Source of the DNA: Flavobacterium sp. 11
GTDB lineage: Bacteria > Bacteroidota > Bacteroidia > Flavobacteriales > Flavobacteriaceae
Direction of reading: 5' to 3'
DNA length: 64,000 nt
Assembly (NCBI RefSeq): GCF_002754315.1
Contig: NZ_PEFE01000001.1
Coordinates: 1,736,001 to 1,800,000 of the forward strand
Under the pieces are notes generated by a model. The model ran no database searches. It was not told the origin of the DNA and saw only the letters and a list, made by a program, of their open reading frames with translations. Position 1 is the first letter of the stretch; the number at the start of each line of letters is the position of its first letter. Positions 29,824 through 37,914 of this stretch are shown piece by piece. The translations under genes and the position numbers were made by a program.

Positions 29824-30972
29824 ATGAAAATAAAACACATCATACTTCCAGTCGCCTTGTTGATTTTTTTATCTGCTTACAAAAAAGATGATCAAAATGA
29901 ATATATAGACATAAAAGATTTAAGACAAATGTATTCCAGCGGAAATCCAGCGAAGTGGCCAAAACCTGCTTTGGACAAGAACGTTGATAAAGCTACTTTT
30001 CAAGATATTGGACCGCTACCAGAAATGACTTATCCAGAGTATAATAAATACTCAAAAGAAAAAGCATTTTTAGGTAAAACATTATTCTTTGATCCCCGAT
30101 TATCAGTGAGTGGGCAAATTGCATGTGCTTCCTGCCACAATCCAGAATTGGGTTGGACGGATAATTTAACACGTTCTTTTGGTCATAATAGACAAAATGG
30201 AAAACGAAATTCCATGACTATTTTGAATTCCGGGTATGCCAAAACATTATTCTGGGACGGGCGTGCCTCCAGTTTAGAAGATCAAGCGCAGTTTCCTATT
30301 GCCGATCCTTTAGAAATGAATGAAAAATTAACCATTGCTGTTGATAAAATCGTTGCTGTAAATGGCTACGGTAAATTGTTTACAGATGCTTTTGGTGACG
30401 AAAAGGTTACTTTGCAAAGAATACAATATGCGATTGCCACCTATGAAAGAACGATAAAAAGTCCGAAAAGTAAATTTGACCAGTTTGTTAGCGGAAAATC
30501 AGATGCATATACGGATCAACAAGTAACTGGATTGCATTTGTTCAGAACCAAAGCGCAATGTATCAACTGTCACAATACGCCTTATTTTAGCGACAATCAA
30601 TTTCATAATGATGGACAAACATTGTTTGGGACAAAAGATGAGGATTTTGGTCGTTACAATGTTACCCATGATAAAAAAGATCTTGGAAAATTTAGAACGC
30701 CAACATTAAGAGAGGTTGTAAATACAAAACCATGGATGCACCATGGGCATTTCCCAAGTTTATTGGATGTTGTGGAATTTTATAATTTAGGCAATCCCTC
30801 ACCGGTTCAAACCAAGTATTTAGGAACAGCTCGTGATTCTTTGTTGCCTGTAACGTCTCCAATTCTAAAAAAACTGGCTTTAAACAGAACCGAAATCAAT
30901 GCTCTTTTGGCATTTATAGAAACATTAAGCTCGCCAAATGGGCGAATTGCAACACCAAAAATGCCGCAATAA
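29824..30972 (+). CDS. Di-haem cytochrome c peroxidase (CcpA/MauG family)
   Basis: A 382-residue exported di-haem enzyme of the bacterial cytochrome c peroxidase/MauG superfamily. Two haem-binding motifs, CASCH and CINCH, are about 145 residues apart. The family blocks LGKTLFFDPRLS, FWDGRASSLEDQAQFPI, FRTPTLREV and WMHHGHFPSLLDVVEFYN are clear. The N-terminus looks like a lipoprotein signal, but the expected lipid-acceptor Cys is a Tyr (FLSAYKKDD, residue 19). The protein may therefore be soluble or anchored by an uncleaved signal. It is the last gene of the ECF/FecR/SusCD unit, 21 nt after the lipoprotein and before a strong terminator. Confidence 0.93.
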   Translation: MKIKHIILPVALLIFLSAYKKDDQNEYIDIKDLRQMYSSGNPAKWPKPALDKNVDKATFQDIGPLPEMTYPEYNKYSKEKAFLGKTLFFDPRLSVSGQIACASCHNPELGWTDNLTRSFGHNRQNGKRNSMTILNSGYAKTLFWDGRASSLEDQAQFPIADPLEMNEKLTIAVDKIVAVNGYGKLFTDAFGDEKVTLQRIQYAIATYERTIKSPKSKFDQFVSGKSDAYTDQQVTGLHLFRTKAQCINCHNTPYFSDNQFHNDGQTLFGTKDEDFGRYNVTHDKKDLGKFRTPTLREVVNTKPWMHHGHFPSLLDVVEFYNLGNPSPVQTKYLGTARDSLLPVTSPILKKLALNRTEINALLAFIETLSSPNGRIATPKMPQ

Positions 30973-30992
30973 GTTTTATTAAATAGCGTAAT

Positions 30993-31041
30993 GAAAAAGA
31001 TTCTAAACAATCAGCAGTGATTGTTTAGAATCTTTTTTTTA
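30993..31041 (+). terminator. Terminator of the SusCD-peroxidase operon
   Basis: A perfect stem of about 19 bp, AAAAGATTCTAAACAATC with its complement, around a loop of about 6 nt, followed by T8. It closes the locus that begins at the ECF sigma gene. Confidence 0.93.
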
Positions 31042-31209
31042 GGAATAACTATTACTCTCCTTTTGTTGGCTTGAGCTGTTTTTTGATTTTAGCATAGCAT
31101 AAAATAGAATTAATGTAAATTACGATTTGGAATCATAAAAAAGCGCAGCAATGAAGAAAGGTCCTAAAATATTTTGCAATCTTTGAACTCTAAAAAATTA
31201 AAAAGTATT

Positions 31210-31437
31210 ATGAGCAAGACAAAACTAACAATCAATCGCAATGGATCTATAAAAATAGAAGGCGATTTCGAAATAACAGACTGTGAAGGAAAAACATACG
31301 GATTAGAAGGAAGAACCGCTTTGGGTCTTTGCCGTTGCGGATTATCAGTAAACAAACCTTTTTGTGATGGTTCACACCGCAATGGTTTTGAGCATGAATC
31401 AGCTGCATTTGACTTGCCACCAATGAAAACGAAGTAA
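31210..31437 (+). CDS. CDGSH iron-sulfur domain protein
   Basis: A 75-residue protein binding one [2Fe-2S] cluster. The full CDGSH signature, C-x-C-x2-S-x3-P-x-C-D-G-S-H (CRCGLSVNKPFCDGSH), is near the middle; the three Cys and one His are the ligands. I use the ATG at 31210 (MSKTKLTIN); the longer frame from 31174 adds an unlikely N-terminus. Family members are small redox or Fe-S handling proteins of uncertain role in bacteria. It is monocistronic with its own terminator at 31463-31497. It has no evident link to the peroxidase locus just upstream, from which a terminator separates it. Confidence 0.93.
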   Translation: MSKTKLTINRNGSIKIEGDFEITDCEGKTYGLEGRTALGLCRCGLSVNKPFCDGSHRNGFEHESAAFDLPPMKTK

Positions 31438-31462
31438 TATCATTTTCTGATTCGATTAAATG

Positions 31463-31497
31463 AGAAAAGCTAAATCTTTATGGATTTAGCTTTTTTA
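31463..31497 (+). terminator. Terminator after the CDGSH gene
   Basis: AAAAGCTAAATC pairs with GATTTAGCTTTT around a 6-nt loop, followed by T-rich sequence. Confidence 0.8.
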
Positions 31498-31530
31498 TTT
31501 TTATGATTGGATGGCGGAATTAATAATGTT

Positions 31531-33153
31531 TTATTCGGAGCCTAATTCAATTGCTTTATCTAAAATTTCATCTCGACCTTGTTTTAAGCCCTCAATTGTT
31601 GGTTTAATTTTGATGTCAATTTTAATTCCTTTTCTTTGTGTTTCGGTTTTATCAGGATACAGAATGCCATTTCCTGAAATTGCTGTTTTGTACCCTCCAA
31701 TGTACTCAAAAATGACCACGTCTCCATCTGCTCCGGCTGTTTGATTTCCAATTGTAATTACATCGTCTGCCGTTTGAAGCGCCATAGCAGTAAACTCTGA
31801 TCTACTTATTGATTCATCATTTACTAAAAGGATAATTTTTCCTTTAAAGTTTTTGCTGTTTTTTATACCTGTTTGTAAATTCTCTTTATATCGGAACATT
31901 CCCGGATAATCCATATTTGGACTGTAAATTTTGCTGAAATCTCTTTTTTCTGAATTTAAATATTTTGAAAAAAGTTTATAAATAAAGGCTGGATAATTCC
32001 TTAAGTCAATTATTAGGACTTTTTTATTTTCGAAAGATTTAAATATGTTGGAAACATCAGCACCTTTTACACTTGCCATATTTATGTAACCAATTGTTTC
32101 GTTTATTGATTTGGTTTTAATCGTTGTCGGGTTATCCCAATATTTAAAGTCGTCGAAATTATACCGATTGACTTTAATTTTTTCAATCTCATTATTTCTT
32201 TCGATAGTCAATGTTGCAGAACTATCCTTTCCAAGAAGAATTTCGTTATAAGTCTGTCGGATTTTAATATTTGTATTCGAGCCAGAAATGTATTTTGATT
32301 TTTTTTCTGTTTCTTCTGGAATGTTTATGTCGTTAATTTTTAGGAGTATATCTCCTAATTTTAAATTATTAACTTTCGCAAGAGAATCATTGTAGAAACC
32401 TGAAACTACAGCTTTATTGTCAATGTTTGAAATTTTGATAGGAAGGTATTTGACTTTCTCAGCATTGAAGCTGACCCAAGCGTGTGTATCGTCTAATTTT
32501 GCTATGAGTTCTTTAACGAGAGACTGATATTCGTCTTTATTGAATGCGCTTCTAAATTTTGGAATCATTTCTGTTAATACAGAATCCCATTTTTGGTCAG
32601 TAAGATATTTGTATGGATAGAAATATTCTATGATATTCCAATATTTGAATAATCCCAAAAGTCTATATTCTTCACTTGGATATGAAAAATTTTGATAAAC
32701 AGGTTCATTTGTAACTTTAATAGTTCCAACAGGTTCTGTAGTGACATAGAAATTTTCTCCTTGAAATCTGTTTTCTTCAATATATTTTAATTTTGAGGTA
32801 AGTTCAATATTGAAAATTTCTGAATCTTGTGTCCAAGAAAGATTGAAATTTTTATCAAAAAGAAGTTGGTCAGAATCACAATTTTTACATTTTTCAATCT
32901 TTCCCAAACTGTTAATCCAATTATTGTAAATTTTTGATAATGATTCCTTGTCGTTAGCTTCAAGTACTTGAGGGAGATATTTAATAAATTCGTTATCCCA
33001 ATCGTATTTTCCTTTTCCAACTTCTGGATGATAATATTTTAGAAAACCATAAATTTTGGCAATTGTAGCTAATTTTTTGGTATCCGAAATCTCTTGTTGA
33101 GCAATTAGGCAATTAAAACTGAAACAGATTAAAAGTAGAAAAGTTTTTTTCAT
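31531..33153 (-). CDS. S41-family (tail-specific/CtpA-like) exported peptidase
   Basis: A 540-residue secreted protease. The signal peptide is MKKTFLLLICFSFNCLIAQ. An N-terminal domain (IAKIYGFLKYYHPEVGKGKYDWD, FKYWNIIEYFYPYKYLTDQKWDSVLTEMIP) is typical of Bacteroidota S41 proteins. A PDZ-like segment follows (NNLKLGDILLKINDINIP), then the S41 catalytic domain with ILLVNDESISRSEFTAMALQ, in which the Ser of SRSEF is the probable nucleophile, and ITIGNQTAGADGDVV. The substrate is unknown. No terminator or partner gene is evident on either side, so it is probably a single-gene unit. Confidence 0.88.
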   Translation of the reverse strand: MKKTFLLLICFSFNCLIAQQEISDTKKLATIAKIYGFLKYYHPEVGKGKYDWDNEFIKYLPQVLEANDKESLSKIYNNWINSLGKIEKCKNCDSDQLLFDKNFNLSWTQDSEIFNIELTSKLKYIEENRFQGENFYVTTEPVGTIKVTNEPVYQNFSYPSEEYRLLGLFKYWNIIEYFYPYKYLTDQKWDSVLTEMIPKFRSAFNKDEYQSLVKELIAKLDDTHAWVSFNAEKVKYLPIKISNIDNKAVVSGFYNDSLAKVNNLKLGDILLKINDINIPEETEKKSKYISGSNTNIKIRQTYNEILLGKDSSATLTIERNNEIEKIKVNRYNFDDFKYWDNPTTIKTKSINETIGYINMASVKGADVSNIFKSFENKKVLIIDLRNYPAFIYKLFSKYLNSEKRDFSKIYSPNMDYPGMFRYKENLQTGIKNSKNFKGKIILLVNDESISRSEFTAMALQTADDVITIGNQTAGADGDVVIFEYIGGYKTAISGNGILYPDKTETQRKGIKIDIKIKPTIEGLKQGRDEILDKAIELGSE

Positions 33154-33251
33154 ATTATAGCCAACTTATTTCTTTATAGCTTCTCAAATATATTGAAATT
33201 TTCTTACAATTATTAATGAATTAAATCATTGCTATTTCAGTTTTCGTAGTG

Positions 33252-34112
33252 TTACTTGCTCTTTAAACTGCTGATAATCGCCATAACATCTTGATCGCCT
33301 AATCCTTCTTGTTCTGCTGCAGCATAACTGTCGTACAAAGGATGAATCAACGGGGAATCGAGCCCGACTTCTTTGGCTAATCTTAAATCTTTAACGAGAT
33401 GTTTCAAAGCAAATGCTGCCGGATAAGAATCGTTCAGAATCGAAGGTGTTTTGATATTCGTAATGCCGTTGCCACAAGCGCCTTGATTGATGATGTTGAG
33501 CATATCTTCTTTGCTCACGCCGTTTTTCTCGGCAAATAAAACCGTTTCAGCTATTCCTTGAAGATTCAATCCTAATAAGTAATTGATGGCTAATTTAGCC
33601 GAACTCGCCACGCCAGGTTCCCCTACGTGAATCGCAATTTTACCCAAAACGTCAAATATGGGTTTGGCTAATTTGTAATCTTCACTCGAAGCACCCACAA
33701 GAATGACCAAAGTTCCGTCTTGTGCCGGCTTTACACTTCCAGAAACGGGAGCGTCTATAAAATGTACATGATGTTGGTTGCAAATGGTGTTTAGATAACG
33801 CGAGGTTTCTGGAGCAACCGTGCTCATATTGATGATGGTTTTCCCAGGATTGGTTTTAGACAATAAACCCGTTGGTCCTTCAAAAACTTCTTTGACAGCT
33901 GCGTCATTGGATAACATGGTCAAAACTACGTCACAGGTTTCCATTAGTTCTTGTAAACTGCTTGCTGATTTTGCTCCTGCAGCCAGTAATGGCGCTTCTT
34001 TATCTTTGGTGCGATTGAAAACGGATACTTCAAAACCCGCTTTGAGTAGGTTCATAACCATTGGATTTCCCATGTTGCCAAGGCCAGTCCATCCTAATTT
34101 TAATGTATTCAT
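33252..34112 (-). CDS. NAD(P)-dependent beta-hydroxyacid dehydrogenase (3-hydroxyisobutyrate dehydrogenase family)
   Basis: A 286-residue oxidoreductase. The N-terminal Rossmann signature is LGWTGLGNMGNPMVMNLLKAGF (GxGxMG). The substrate-binding block is IDAPVSGSVKPAQDGTLVILVG. The catalytic Lys is in SSAKLAINYLLG (about residue 170), and the C-terminal part KDLRLAKEVGLDSPL is complete. Family members reduce or oxidise short beta-hydroxyacids or succinic semialdehyde-type substrates. The exact substrate cannot be read here and there is no pathway context. Base composition in this gene and its upstream region is noticeably less AT-rich than the S41 gene downstream. Confidence 0.88.
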   Translation of the reverse strand: MNTLKLGWTGLGNMGNPMVMNLLKAGFEVSVFNRTKDKEAPLLAAGAKSASSLQELMETCDVVLTMLSNDAAVKEVFEGPTGLLSKTNPGKTIINMSTVAPETSRYLNTICNQHHVHFIDAPVSGSVKPAQDGTLVILVGASSEDYKLAKPIFDVLGKIAIHVGEPGVASSAKLAINYLLGLNLQGIAETVLFAEKNGVSKEDMLNIINQGACGNGITNIKTPSILNDSYPAAFALKHLVKDLRLAKEVGLDSPLIHPLYDSYAAAEQEGLGDQDVMAIISSLKSK

Positions 34113-34304
34113 AATTTTTAGTGCTAAATGATACGTTTCCTGTTTTGGTGTTAATGCTAGAATGCTCTCAGGAAAGCGACACTAAAGTACAGTTTATTTC
34201 TGGGAAAGAAACATAAAAATGCGAGTAGAAATGCTGTCTTAGTTCAAGTATGAATTTTTTATTAAAAGCAATTTCATGTCACTTTTGTTTAGGTTGTCCC
34301 TACC

Positions 34305-34655
34305 TTATTGATATAAATATTCCAAAAGTAAATTTGTAAGTTTATAGAGTGTAATTCCCAAGACTATTCCAACTAGGAACGAAAAATATCTTTGTTTTTT
34401 ATCTATTTTTACTAATTGTTCCTTGAGCAATACGCCATTTTCCTTTAATTCAAGTTTGATTTCTTTTTTGTCGAATTGTTTGTATTTGGATTCTAATATT
34501 AAATCTCTGGTGTGTAGTTTTATTTCATGGGTAATTCCAGAAAAAGAAAACTTTTTAGAAATTCTTTTTCCATTCAGTAAAACACTTTCAATTCCAAAAA
34601 TAGAGTTCCAGAATTCTATTTTATTCGAGTCAATATTAAATTCAGCGTATTTCAT
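34305..34655 (-). CDS. Orphan small protein with C-terminal membrane segment
   Basis: A 116-residue protein of unknown family. An N-terminal beta-rich part (KIEFWNSIFGIESVLLNGKRISKKFSF, HEIKLHTRDLILESKYKQF) is followed by one strongly hydrophobic segment near the C-terminus (FSFLVGIVLGITLYKLTNLLL, about residues 91-111), so it is a tail-anchored-like topology. The unusually low GC and lack of neighbours in a pathway fit accessory DNA. An imperfect palindromic element (34674-34793) lies immediately upstream, between this gene and the next orphan. I assign no function. Confidence 0.65.
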   Translation of the reverse strand: MKYAEFNIDSNKIEFWNSIFGIESVLLNGKRISKKFSFSGITHEIKLHTRDLILESKYKQFDKKEIKLELKENGVLLKEQLVKIDKKQRYFSFLVGIVLGITLYKLTNLLLEYLYQ

Positions 34656-34673
34656 TTTTGTTTGGAGTTTTTT

Positions 34674-34793
34674 ATAACGTCCCGCCGCTTGGCGAGGTTG
34701 CGAGCTTCGGAACCGCTCAATTTTAGGCTTAACGAGAGCTTGATGCGAAACGATAATTCCACTAAATTCCAGCTAGCTGAAAATGGCGGTTAT
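34674..34793. repeat. Cassette-like imperfect palindromic element (120 bp)
   Basis: It begins ATAACGTCCCGCC and ends GGCGGTTAT. The ends pair as ATAAC-(GTCC bulge)-CGCC with GGCGGTTAT. Inside are further short complementary blocks, for example GGTT and AACC around GCGAGCTTCGG at 34697-34714. GC content is well above the flanking DNA. It separates two orphan genes transcribed in the same direction. From memory, similar elements separate hypothetical genes in other flavobacterial genomes, but I have not verified this. Confidence 0.6.
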
Positions 34794-34826
34794 GCGACTG
34801 TCTTATTTTCAATAGCTATATTACGT

Positions 34827-35663
34827 TTATTGGGTCGACATCATGTAATTCTCCATTATAAAATATTTTTCAAAAACTCCATCTCTACTATTATCTTCAG
34901 GTTTTTGTTCCATTAATTTCCATTTTGTCGTTAGGCGATCAATTTCGTATAATTTGTAATAATAATGGCTAATTAATCCGCTTTTTTCGTCATATTGAGA
35001 AATGAAAAATTCTCTAAATTCTCCATGATCCGTGTACATCCTAATTTCAAAAGCTTTAAATTGTGCAAAATCAAAAATTTGGGGAATTGATAAAACTTGA
35101 TATGGAGCAAGAGTAACAATAGATGACGTAGCTAAAATATGAGCGTCCATTAATTTGACTGATATGACATTATTTTTTAAATGTGTCTTTAAGCCATCTG
35201 TGAAATCATATATTGTTACAGATAAATTTTTTAAATTGTAGTCTCCCTTATTTATAATATAAAAAGTACCATCCTTATCATTAGAACGGGCTGCTGCAGC
35301 AACTGGTAAACCAAATCCGGTAATGCTTCGGATAGTTTCTGTTTGTGCTCTAATTACCTCTTCATTTTTTTGTATTATTTCATCAGCTTTATCTAACGAT
35401 TGTTGATTTAGATTTTCAATTTTACTGTTTGCTTCTTTAAGATTATTTAAGTATTTCTCGGATTTATCTTGAGCTGTTTTAGTTTCTTGTCGAGCTTGAT
35501 CTGCACGATTACGCTCTTGTTCAGCCGTTTTTCTCTCTTGAATTGCATCCTTATCTGATTGTACTTTATCGTAAGCTTGATAAATTGTGAGTCCTCCTAG
35601 AGCTATAGCTGCTACTACAGTTAACCAAAATAAATATCCCATGTTTTTTAATTTCTGTAACAT
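34827..35663 (-). CDS. Orphan membrane-anchored coiled-coil protein
   Basis: A 278-residue protein of unknown family. One N-terminal membrane segment (YLFWLTVVAAIALGGLTIYQAY, about residues 10-31) precedes a long charged heptad region at about 32-110 (rich in Gln, Glu, Lys, Ala), which is a predicted coiled coil. A C-terminal domain of about 150 residues (GTFYIINKGDYNLKNLSVTIYDF, FKAFEIRMYTDHGEFREFFISQYD) looks beta-rich. It probably faces the periplasm or cytosol from a single anchor. No known motif is visible. It is flanked on both sides by repeat-like elements (34674-34793 and 35901-36024), suggesting accessory DNA. Confidence 0.65.
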   Translation of the reverse strand: MLQKLKNMGYLFWLTVVAAIALGGLTIYQAYDKVQSDKDAIQERKTAEQERNRADQARQETKTAQDKSEKYLNNLKEANSKIENLNQQSLDKADEIIQKNEEVIRAQTETIRSITGFGLPVAAAARSNDKDGTFYIINKGDYNLKNLSVTIYDFTDGLKTHLKNNVISVKLMDAHILATSSIVTLAPYQVLSIPQIFDFAQFKAFEIRMYTDHGEFREFFISQYDEKSGLISHYYYKLYEIDRLTTKWKLMEQKPEDNSRDGVFEKYFIMENYMMSTQ

Positions 35664-35900
35664 TTAGTTATATGTGATTTTTTGTATTTAGTATTACGAA
35701 TATCTTTAGTAGATAGTTTTTTATTTTTAGTGCTAAATTCTCCGCGTTTTTTGAAACTTGTATGTAGGCGAAATAAACCTTCGTATATGCACCAAAATGT
35801 GGGTTGCTTGGGAAACTTTATTTCGTTTTATATTTACTCAAATATATTAAATTTTTCTTACAATTTTTCTTGAAAAGAATAAACGTCTTTTTTATTGTGG

Positions 35901-36024
35901 TTTGCGTGAGGGAGGGAAGCGGCATCCTTTATTTTCTTTCTTTAAGGAAATAAAGATACAGCGTACCGCCCGACCCAAAGCAGCGAGGAGGAACGACAAA
36001 GCTGCTGCAGGTTCACGCCCAAAG
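35901..36024 (+). repeat. Repeat element B, probable relative of element A
   Basis: A GC-richer block with a central hairpin: arms CTTTATTTTC (35927-35936) and GGAAATAAAG (35946-35955), one wobble. Its left border GGAAGCGGCATCCTTT and right border AAAGATACAGCG have the same layout as element A (there ATCCTTTT ... AAAAGATTGAAACGG at 50110-50165), but the outer ends differ (CGCCCGACCC rather than GCGGGAAATAG). Only one copy lies in this window. Confidence 0.5.
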
Positions 36025-36128
36025 GAATAATCGGTTAGTTAATTCTCACTCTTTGCTCTTGTCTCTTTACTATTTATTTTGAATTTCTCACTTTTCTCCT
36101 TCAATTTATGAAATTTCCAAAAAAAGTA

Positions 36129-36136
36129 TATCTTTA
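36129..36136 (+). promoter_or_regulatory. Candidate -7 element (TATCTTTA) of the permease gene
   Basis: One mismatch from TAnnTTTG, 34 nt upstream of the ATG at 36171. The same variant precedes the genes at 16951 and 50977. Confidence 0.3.
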
Positions 36137-36170
36137 GCCAACTAAAACCAAAACCCCAAAACCAAAAAAT

Positions 36171-37577
36171 ATGGAAGACCAAAAACCAGACGATTTTAAA
36201 AGAGAATTAGGATTACTCGACGGAACCATGCTTGTGGTGGGTTCTATGATAGGTTCCGGGATATTTATTGTAAGCTCGGATATGGTTCGCCAGTTGGGAT
36301 CTGCCGGTTGGTTGATTGCTATGTGGGTGCTTACGGGCGCCATTACGGTAATTGCCGCCGTGAGTTATGGCGAGTTGAGCGCGATGTTTCCTAAAGCGGG
36401 TGGTCAATATGTGTACATCAAGGAAGCTTACGGGAAACTGGTGGGTTTTTTATACGGTTGGAGCTTTTTTGCCGTGATTCAAACCGGGACAATTGCTGCC
36501 GTGGGTGTTGCTTTTGCTAAATTTGCCGCCTACTTGTATGCGCCTTTAAGTGATAAAAATATTTTATACGAGATTGGGGATTTCAAACTCAATGCGGCAC
36601 AGATTGTTTCTATTTTTACCATTATTTTGTTGAGTTATGTGAACAGTCGCGGGGTGAAAAACTCTAAGATTTTACAAACGGTTCTGACGGTTATCAAAAT
36701 TTTATCGTTGGCAGGTTTGATTATTTTTGGTTTTATGGCTGCCAAAGCAGAAGTTTGGGACGCTAACTGGACGAATGCTTGGACATCACAATCACTAAAT
36801 GTAGAAACAGGTTCTTGGTTGCCCATCAGTGGAACGGCTTTGATATCTGGAATTTCGGCAGCATTAGTAGGTTCGATGTTTTCCAGTGTGGCTTGGGAAG
36901 GAGTAACTTTTATCGCCGGAGAAATAAAAAATCCAAAACGCAATGTGGGATTGAGTTTGTTCTTAGGAACCTTAATAGTGAGTGTGATTTATATTTTGGC
37001 AAATATCATGTATTTGGCAGTGGTGCCTTTATATGAAATTGCAACAGCAGAATCAGATCGTGTGGCTGTTGTGGCTTCGCAAAGTATTTTTGGTTCGGTG
37101 GGAACTTTGATTATCGCTGTGATGATTATGATTTCGACTTTTGCCTGCAATAACGGATTGATTATGGCGGGTGCCAGAGTGTATTATACAATGGCGCAAG
37201 ACGGTGTTTTCTTCAAGAAAGCCGCTGAATTGAATCATGCCAGTGTTCCGGCTTGGTCTATCTGGGCGCAGTGTATCTGGGCTTCGGCGTTGTGTCTGAC
37301 AGGGAAATATGGTGATTTACTGGATTTTGTGGTCATCATCGTTTTGATATTTTACATACTTACTATCTTGGGAATATTTATTCTGCGCAAGAAAATGCCA
37401 AATGCCGAAAGACCGTATAAAGCTTTTGGATATCCATTTTTGCCGGGATTGTACCTAATTATCGCCACAGCAATTTGTATTGCATTGTTGTATACTAAAA
37501 CGAGTACAAGTGGTTGGGGAGTTTTGATTATGCTGATAGGTATACCAGTATATTATTTGACGAAAGCTAAGGAGTAG
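36171..37577 (+). CDS. APC-superfamily amino acid permease
   Basis: A 468-residue inner-membrane transporter with about 12 hydrophobic segments. The APC signature is at the start of helix 1 (GTMLVVGSMIGSGIFIVSSDMV), followed by SYGELSAMFPKAGGQYVYIKEAYG. The unwound GSGIF segment and the conserved FSSVAWEGVTFIAGEIKNPKRN in helix 6 are clear. It resembles the LAT-like amino acid exchangers of Bacteroidota. The substrate cannot be decided from sequence. It is monocistronic, with gap convergent to it. Confidence 0.93.
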   Translation: MEDQKPDDFKRELGLLDGTMLVVGSMIGSGIFIVSSDMVRQLGSAGWLIAMWVLTGAITVIAAVSYGELSAMFPKAGGQYVYIKEAYGKLVGFLYGWSFFAVIQTGTIAAVGVAFAKFAAYLYAPLSDKNILYEIGDFKLNAAQIVSIFTIILLSYVNSRGVKNSKILQTVLTVIKILSLAGLIIFGFMAAKAEVWDANWTNAWTSQSLNVETGSWLPISGTALISGISAALVGSMFSSVAWEGVTFIAGEIKNPKRNVGLSLFLGTLIVSVIYILANIMYLAVVPLYEIATAESDRVAVVASQSIFGSVGTLIIAVMIMISTFACNNGLIMAGARVYYTMAQDGVFFKKAAELNHASVPAWSIWAQCIWASALCLTGKYGDLLDFVVIIVLIFYILTILGIFILRKKMPNAERPYKAFGYPFLPGLYLIIATAICIALLYTKTSTSGWGVLIMLIGIPVYYLTKAKE

Positions 37578-37914
37578 TCTTTTTAGTTATGAATTGTGAA
37601 TTATGGATTATGAATTTTCGGATGGACTATGCTATTTATGAATTTAAATTAGTGCAACTTAAATGAACTTATATTTCTTATATGTTTAAAAATACTCAAA
37701 ATTAATTCCTTTCAGGGTTTTTTTAAAATCCGTTTAATCCGTGTTCCATTCGGTACAACAATGAAAAATTAACACATAAAAAAATCCGTCTCGTTTTGAT
37801 AACGTGACGGATTTTCTATTGAATTCAGGTTGGGTTGCTGCTTTCTTCAATCTAAATCTAAAAACTAAAAAACTAAAAATTACAATCCGCAATCCGCAAC
37901 CTGTAATCTATAGG
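37578..37914. other. Intergenic region between convergent permease and gap genes
   Basis: About 337 nt. It contains a terminator (37779-37816) and low-complexity stretches with short internal repeats, such as AATCCGTTTAATCCGTG at 37726-37742 and CAATCCGCAATCCGCAA at 37882-37898. No gene is seen. Confidence 0.5.
37779..37816 (-). terminator. Terminator of gap
   Basis: AAAATCCGTC pairs perfectly with GACGGATTTT. The T-run is longer on the minus strand, so it mainly serves gap, although it could also stop the permease transcript. Confidence 0.7.

Larger units (their letters stand above)
35664..36170. other. 507-nt intergenic region containing repeat element B
   Basis: It holds the GC-richer element at 35901-36024 and a -7-like TATCTTTA at 36129-36136. 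The remaining sequence is AT-rich and shows no supported gene. Confidence 0.55.
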
